Assembly (NCBI GenBank): GCA_026874595.1
Contig: CM049315.1
Span: 60,880,889 to 60,944,888, forward strand
Origin: Sipunculus nudus
Lineage: Eukaryota; Annelida; Sipuncula; Golfingiida; Sipunculidae
Reading direction: 5' to 3'
DNA: 64,000 nt
The position numbers and the translations under genes were made by a program. The notes under the pieces were generated by a model that did not search any database, was not told the DNA's origin, and saw only the letters and a list, made by a program, of their open reading frames with translations. How positions within the stretch are numbered: the stretch's first letter is position 1; each line of letters opens with the position of its first letter. Shown in pieces: positions 56,932 through 64,000 of this stretch.

Positions 56932-59368
56932 TTTTTAGCTCAGCTGACTTTCAGTCATGCTGGGCTATAGCGATGGGTCTTTGTCCGTCATCCTTCCGTC
57001 TGTCCGTCCGGCCGGCCGTCCGTCTGTTAGCAGGGCACAAATCATAACCGTAGGGGCTAGGGCCATGAACCCTATGCAGTCTTAGAGGTTCTAAACAGAT
57101 CTCCTTGCAAACCTGAAATTAGGTCACTGCGACCTATATTCTCGAAGTTATGGGGTGTGTTTGCACCCCCCAGAAATAATTCTTTTAGCAAAAATTTTCA
57201 TCCCAAACCTTCCATCTTTCACATACAGCTCACCTACCAACATGGGAAATACCATAATTATTTTGAGGTCACAAGGTCAAAGGTCAAGGTCACAGTACCA
57301 ACTTCTTTGAAAAGCCTGTGGATACATTTTAAGCCAAACCTTTCATCCCAATTCTTTGATCTTTCACATATAGCTCACCTACTAAGTGGGAGAAGAATCC
57401 TATAGATGTTGAGGTCACAAGGTCATAGGTCAGGGTCACAGGATCCACTTCTTTGAAAAGGTTGTGGACACATTTCAAACTAGACCTTTCATTCCAAACC
57501 TTTCAGCACTGATATCGCTTCTCTGCCAACAGGGGAAAAGACCTGTTGATTTTGAGGTCAAAGGTCAAGTTCACAGCACCCTCTTCTTGCGTGGAGTCAT
57601 TTTCGGGCAAACTTTTCAATCTATACTTTCCATCTGTCATATATGGCTTACCTACCAATAGGGGAAGAAGCCTATTGATGTTGAGTTCAAAAGGTCAAAG
57701 GTCAAGGTCACAATATTGTTCTAAATGCATGTGAACATATTTCAAGTGAAACTGTTCAACCCAAACCTTCAGTCTTTCACATATGCCACATCTATGCATC
57801 ACTGAATGTGATTCAAACTTCATATTTATGGGTCTTTTTGCATGAAGAAAAAACTAATTGATTTTGAGGTCAGCTGGTCAGGAGGTTAAAGTTTGCAGGT
57901 CTAAGTTATTCACTCATTGGTTGCCAAGTAATTACACCCGGCCAGATGTAATTGGTTAGTAGTTACCCATCATTTAGAAAGAATCCAGTTGATATGTGGG
58001 CAAAAGGCCAAGGTCATAGGTCAGGTCAACTTATTTTGTAGACCATCTCTATTTTTCTTGCATATATAAGCTTGCACTCAAGGTGGTACATCTCACCGTG
58101 TGGCTGTAATTGTGAGTGACACTGGTGACATATGACTCCCTTTTGTATCAGGCTATTAAGTGATAAGGCTGAGTGAAAAGTACCTCGTTACTGCATAACA
58201 AAACACTGTTGTTGGAATACTTCAGCCAGGAATTAACACTATGAGAGTATAGTATTAAGGTTTAGCTACTGATTTTTTAAGATGATGGGAACATTTTGCA
58301 GTTTATTTTATGGAATCATAGCAATAAATTTCGTTTCCTAGATATCTGAATATTTTTATATAAATCACCACATATAAAAGCAAGTGTTTGTTCTCATAAT
58401 ATGTGGATGTGTACTTGATTTAGGATGGCTTTATTTTATTACAAGACTCTTAGTCATGCTTTCTGCATTTCTATTCTTTCAGGTTTTGCAGTTTACCAAC
58501 CCTGCTGACCCCATTGAAAAGCAGAGTGATAATAAAAAATATTGGACCTACACTTTTACATTTGCATATCTATAAATCTGATATGAGCGCCTGAACATGC
58601 CTTTTGAATTGTTTTGGACATTCATTACTGTAACATCATTTGGAGAATTTGCCCCAAGTTTGGTCTCTTGTTGGAGGATGTGTGATATCAAATGTCAGAC
58701 TTGTCAGAAATCCATTATGACTGCCAGTTAGCCACCTTAGAAATCCTTTTTTTCAGTGCAGTTTCAGTAATTTACCTTCAGTTTTTGGTCCAATTTAGAG
58801 AATGATTGTTGTCTGATTTCAGACCTGTCAGAAGTCCAAAATGGCCACCAGGCAACCATCTTTAAATTCCTTTTGATCATATTATCTCAAGAACTGTTAA
58901 AGTGAAGGCAGTCGGACGTATATTAATGTAATCTTGCAAAGGATTGGGTCAAATATTTCTTAATAAATATTATCATCATAGATGAAAGTGCAGTACAGTT
59001 GGCTTGTATTGAATAAAAATTCATACAGAAGCACCTGTTTCTCAATAATTCTTGCATGGATTTCCTTGATTTTTTGCTATATATTTTGATCTTATATTTG
59101 CCCTTTGTGGTGTTCCTTTTGAGACTGACAGGTATCAAGTAAGCTATGGGAATAGTTCTGGATACCTTAACAATCATACATTTTCCTCAGACCATCAATT
59201 CACTGTATTTTAACCAGACATAGGTGATATATATTTCTGTTGTCATAGAAAATTTCAACAAATTGGCAAATTGGTTCTTCAAAATTCGACTGGAAGTTGT
59301 GAATCTCAGCCCATGATGTCACAGGTCATGCTTGGCAGCTGAGCGTCATGACCCATGGGTCACTTGTT
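56932..59368 (+). mobile_element. family A element with AGGTCA-rich interior, 2.4 kb
   Basis: Starts tttttagctcagctgacttt (56932), has four to five ~110-bp AGGTCA units at 57.2-57.75 kb, and ends gcagctgagcgtcatgaccc atgggtcacttgtt. The stretch 57.8-59.3 kb inside is unlike other copies and may be a different insertion. Confidence 0.55.
57274..57292 (+). promoter_or_regulatory. AGGTCA half-site cluster (DR1 + DR0)
   Basis: AGGTCAAAGGTCAAGGTCA reads as three nuclear-receptor half-sites, two with one-base spacing (the RXR/HNF4 type), and includes TCAAGGTCA (the FTZ-F1/ERR monomer type). It lies in a repeated unit; function is unknown. Confidence 0.35.
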
Positions 59369-60117
59369 TCCCTGTAAGCACTGTTGATTTAATTTTCACA
59401 GCATATATACATAAGGATTTAATCTTTTAAAATCTGAAATTTCAAAGAAATTGTTTGAAAAGAGTAGCTTTTATTCAAGTTTTCATACACCATGTCAAGT
59501 GTTGTTTATATCTGGCCCACCTAGTAGTACAGCCTTCACTTGCATTATGTAACCCACCCCAGGCAGCTTGCCTTGACCCAGCTTGGCCACTACTAGCAGG
59601 CTTCTCCTCTGCCCTGCACTCAACCCCCCCCCCCCCCCCCCCAGCTGGTGCATAAACTAGATGAATGTTATAATTTTCTGTATTTTATTTTATTCTGAGA
59701 CATGCTACATTTTAGATTTTGGATTGTACCACCAGGGTTACAATGATTAAAGTGCACATTTAATTGTGTCCACAAAGTGATGTATTGCTATGAAAGTATG
59801 GATGTTAATCAGATAAGTAATGCTTTACTTCAGAAGAGTAAAACTTCACCAGGTGTGAAATTGACTATTAATTCCTTAATAGTGATTCAAGGAATATTCT
59901 TGTAGATGCCATGTTGTGGCAATATTTTCTTTTAAATTCATTTTAAACATTTATGATTTAAAAATAAGGAAATATATGTGTATGCATAATATGACCCAAT
60001 ATGATTGCAACTTTTGCAACAATTCTAATATTTTAACGTATAGTTTCAGTTTTTTACTCTGTATATATAATGATTGCAACTTTTGCAACAATTCTAAAAA
60101 ATTAATTTATATTTTCA
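59369..60117 (+). repeat. first copy of a ~470-bp duplicated segment
   Basis: 59.37-59.87 kb is almost identical to 61.19-61.69 kb, including 'aagagtagcttttattcaag', the 'cccaggcagcttgccttgac' run and a C run of different length (20 versus 14). Family A interior sequence. Confidence 0.8.
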
Positions 60118-62842
60118 GTTTTTTTAGCTCAGCTGACTGTAAGTCATCTGAGCTATAGGGATCACCTTTTGTCCGTCGGCCGTCCGGGCGTCTGTCCGTT
60201 AACAGGGCACAAATCGTATCCGCTAGAACTGAAATCTTCTTACTTGACATCCTGGGAGGTCTATGGAAATTCTCCTTGTAAACCTGAAATTAGGTCACTG
60301 TGACCTATATTCTTCGAGCTATGGGGTTCCGAAGTACCCCCCAGAATTATGGAAAATTTGATACAAAAGCTCAAGTATCTGAACAACTAATGCACTGATC
60401 ATCATGATTTTTTGCATGGATATTGATCATTGAGTGTTTCATCAGTTTCTGCAGACTGGTGGCGCCACCTGGATTTTTTTCGATTTTTACCAATATTGTT
60501 CTCTATTTTTGAGACCTCTTAAGATGCGGCCATCTGTTAACAGGGCACAAATCGTAACGACTACACCTAGAATCTTTTCTCTTGACATGCAGGGAGGCCC
60601 ATAAAAAGTCTCTTTGGAAACCTGAAATTAGGTCTCTGTTACCCATAACCTTTGAGCTATGGGGCTCCGAAGTACCCCCCAGAAAAATGGAAAATTTGAT
60701 ACAAAAGCTCAAGTATCTAAACAAATATTGCAGTGATCACCATGATTCTTTGCATGGATATTGATCATGGAATGTGTCATCAGTTTCTGCAGTATGGTGG
60801 CGCCACCTGTATTTTTTATTTTTACGAATTTTTTTCTCTATTTTTGAGACCTCATAAGATGCGGTCATCTGTTAACATGGCACAAATCGTAACAACTGGA
60901 CCTAGAATCTTCTCTCTTGACATGCTGAGAGGCCCATGAAAAGTCTCCTTAAAAACATGAAATTAGGTCTCTGTTACCCATAATGCAATTTTTTAAAAAT
61001 CAGGAAATATATTTGCTCACTTAACATGAGAATTGCTGAAGCTGAAGACTTTTTTTCAGGAATATAACTTTATTTAATCAAGATTCAATTGTTTGCCCAA
61101 AATTAGATCTGAATTTTTCAAGTTTTTAGCATAAATAAAAAATTAATACCTTAAATTTTGTCCAACTTTGGCAGTTGCACGTTTTTTCCCTGTAAGCACT
61201 GTTGATTTAATTTTCACAGCATATATACATAAGGATTTAATCTTTTAAAATCTGAAATTTCAAAGAAATTGTTTGAAAAGAGTAGCTTTTATTCAAGTTT
61301 TCATACACCATGTCAAGTGTTGTTTATATCTGGCCCACCTAGTAGTACAGCCTTCACTTGCATTATGTAACCCACCCCAGGCAGCTTGCCTTGACCCAGC
61401 TTGGCCACTACTAGCAGGCTTCTCCTCTGCCCTGCACTCAACCCCCCCCCCCCCAGCTGGTGCATAAACTAGATGAATGTTATAATTTTCTGTATTTTAT
61501 TTTATTCTTAGACATGCTACATTTTAGATTTTGGATTGTACCACCAGGGTTACAATGATTAAAGTGCACATTTAATTGTGTCCACAAAGTGATGTATTGC
61601 TATGAAAGTATGGATGTTAATCAGATAAGTAATGCTTTACTTCAGAAGAGTAAAACTTCACCAGGTGTGAAATTGACTATTAATTCCAGTTATTAATTAT
61701 AGCTTAGATTGTAATTAGCATAATGATATTGTTTGTCCCTCATTCAACCAACAGTGTGTATACTTTATTTGAAAAGATGTTTTTATTTTATCAAATTTAC
61801 TGAATCTTTTATTTTATTTCGGTGAATAAAATTAAGCTTTTCCTGAAAACTCCAATGAGCAAAACTTTTTAATAGGAATTCAAGGAATAATTTTGTAGAT
61901 GCCATGTTGTGGCATTATTTTCTTTTACATTCAGTTTAAACATTTGATTTAAAAATAATAAAATATATGTGTATGCATAATATGACCCAATGTGAGCTAC
62001 AATCTTGAAATATAATGATTGCAACTTAGAATTCTAATATTTTAACTTATATTTTCACTTTTATATTACAAATTTATAACACTTGTAAATAAAAAAAATG
62101 AATCAGATAAAAACTATTAATGAAAAAAGTGGATATGCTAAAAAAAATAGGCTTATATATAAACTTAAATGCATTATTCCCATTGAAAGTGAAATAAAGG
62201 TATTAGTCCATTCTGTCCACTTGCCTGTCCATCTGTAAATTTTTCATATGCATCACAGTATCTCAAAACTTTTACTGTTTTTCTTCATGATAAGACATGG
62301 TGCAAATACTTTGCAAATGTATATGAATATGAATATGAATATGTACTCCATTATAAAATTTCTTGCATAAAAATGGGAACTCAGGTAAAAATGAAAGTAT
62401 TTGAATACCAGTGCAAATACTTATAAGATGTATTCATGAATGCATATATTCTATAATATTATTTTAATAATAAGTTCAGTTATATTTTATTAAAAAAATC
62501 ATATGATTCTCTTATTATTTTTAATAAATATTATATTGGCACAACATTTGTTATTAAATTTTAATAAATAGTTAAACTCTTTTATTTTATGTGCTGCTTA
62601 TAAGTTATATGGCAAGGTCAAAATCTGTGTGACAATAGCACTCCATTTGTTAATAAAATAAATGAAATCAATCCTCTTCCCTGTCTCCAAAAATACTATC
62701 AAAATCATACATAAGCTAAACACCAACAACTCATAATAAAGCTTATATTTATTACAACACAAAACCAGCATATGCCTCTTTCCCAAATCATATTTTTTAT
62801 CATATATAACAGCTGAGCGCCGTGACCCATGGGTCCCTTGTT
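60118..62842 (+). mobile_element. family A element with internal ~335-bp tandem units, 2.7 kb
   Basis: Starts tttttagctcagctgactgt. Units beginning 'gttaacagggcacaaatcgt' recur at about 60199, 60536 and 60871, each with gtggcgccacct. It then holds the second copy of the 470-bp segment and ends acagctgagcgccgtgaccc atgggtcccttgtt (62842). About 61.69-61.87 kb is an insertion relative to the first copy. Confidence 0.6.
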
Positions 62843-63395
62843 TTCATGGGTATTGATCATGGAGTGTTTCATCAGTTTTTGCAGGCTGGTGGCGCCACCT
62901 GTTTTTTTCTATTTTTACAATATTTTTCTCTATTTTTGAGACCTTAAGATGTGGTAATCTGTTAACAGGGCACAAATCATAATGACTGGACCTAGAATCT
63001 TTTCTCTTGACATGCAGGGAGGCCCATAAAAAGTCTCTGTGGAAACCTGAAATTAGGTCTCTGTTACCTATAACCTCTGAGCTATGGGCCTCCGAAGTAA
63101 CCCCAGAATTATGGAAAATTTGATACAAAAGCTCACGTATCTTAACAACTATTGCATTGATCACCATGATTTTTTCCATGGATATTGATCATGAAACGGT
63201 GCATCAGTTTTCTGCAGTCTGGTGGCGCCACCTGTACTTTTTCGATTTTTACAAATGTTTTTCTCTATTTTTGAGACCTCTTAAGATGCGGCCATCTGTT
63301 AACAGGGCACAAATTATAACGACTCGACCTAGAACCTTCTCTGTTGACATGCAAGGATGCCCATGAAAAGTCTCCTTGTTTCCAATTTTTACGAA

Positions 63396-64000
63396 TTTTT
63401 TAGCTCAGCTGACTATAAGTCGTCTGAGCTATAGTTGTGGTCCATTGTCCGTCGTCTGTCCGTCCGTCCGTAGATGTGGCACGTTTTAAAACCGTAAGAC
63501 CTAGGAATCCAAAATTCGGCATAATGTTAGATGTCCCCAAGATCTCCTACCAAGCCGAAAACTGGGTCTTTGCAACTTCGTTCCTTTGAGAAATTAAGGA
63601 AAAACCTCAATTTTTGATTAAAAACCTATTTTCACACTTCAGGACTATCAAAACCACTCATCTGTTTTTCCTCATATTTACCAGAAATAATCCTCTATAT
63701 AGTTTCTATGTACATGCCAGAAATTAGGTCTGTATTATATAATTTAAAAAAGTTATGGGCCCAAACATAATGCATTTTGTAAATAATCAGGAAAGAAATT
63801 TGATCACTTAACACAAAACTTGTTAAAGCTTAGCACTTTTTTCCAGTAATATTACTTTTATTAATCAAAATTAAATTGTTTACCCAAAATAAGATCAAAA
63901 TCTTTTACATTTTTTGAAATATTAACAAAAATAAAAAATTGGTACCTTAAATTTTGGCCAACCTTCATCATGGCACGTTTTTTTTTTCCTGTAACTGCTG
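63396..64000 (+). mobile_element. family A element, 5' part (runs out of the window)
   Basis: tttttagctcagctgactat aagtcgtctgagctatag followed by the standard interior. Just before it (62.84-63.39 kb) are two more gtggcgccacct units like those at 60.5 kb. Confidence 0.6.

Noticed and set aside
52820-64000. Second protein gene downstream
   Set aside because: All frames over 60 codons fall in repeated element sequence and occur again, with stops, in other copies.

Overview
The window is eukaryotic: about 64 kb of AT-rich, intron-rich and repeat-rich DNA. The split exons, GT-AG introns and interspersed repeats (the AGCTCAGCTGA family, AGGTCA-rich blocks, GGTGGCGCCACCT elements, tRNA-like SINEs) suggest a bivalve or other lophotrochozoan mollusc. 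That assignment is inference; no marker gene fixes the species.

One protein gene is supported. It lies on the + strand from before base 949 to about 52.8 kb and is the 3' part of a Fat-like giant atypical cadherin, closest to the FAT1/FAT3 (Drosophila kugelei) type. Eleven exons with matching phases encode the last cadherin repeats, a membrane-proximal module with a dibasic RRKR site, two EGF units, a laminin G domain, four more EGF units, a transmembrane helix and a cytoplasmic tail ending in the PDZ ligand HTDV. They sum to 3771 nt, that is 1256 codons plus stop. Five further in-frame cassette exons (36, 66, 18, 24 and 24 bp) can be placed between them. The 5' part of the gene lies upstream of the window.

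The introns hold very large minisatellites: 45 bp at 1.1-1.5 kb, 56 bp at 2.6-5.7 kb, 38 bp (two 19-bp halves) at 11.6-15.5 kb, 54 bp at 29.8-32.3 kb, 41 bp at 32.5-32.75 kb, 158 bp at 33.8-35.1 kb, 58 bp at 43.0-46.3 kb and 29 bp at 46.8-48.4 kb. The most striking observation is that several arrays are amplified splice junctions. The 54-bp and 158-bp arrays are copies of an exon end plus its 5' splice site. Degenerate arrays before the laminin G exon and the transmembrane exon are copies of the 3' splice site. The 41-bp array repeats a branch-site-like CTAAC right up to an acceptor. Two neighbouring introns (29834-32750 and 33915-35339) are built almost wholly of such junction copies.

Mobile elements fill the rest. 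There are three families that resemble non-autonomous Helitron/Helentron elements in their ends, two Tigger/pogo-like TIR elements with TA target sites, and two tRNA-derived SINE-like copies. Downstream of the gene (52.8-64 kb) the DNA is almost entirely head-to-tail copies of one of these families, and no gene is seen there.
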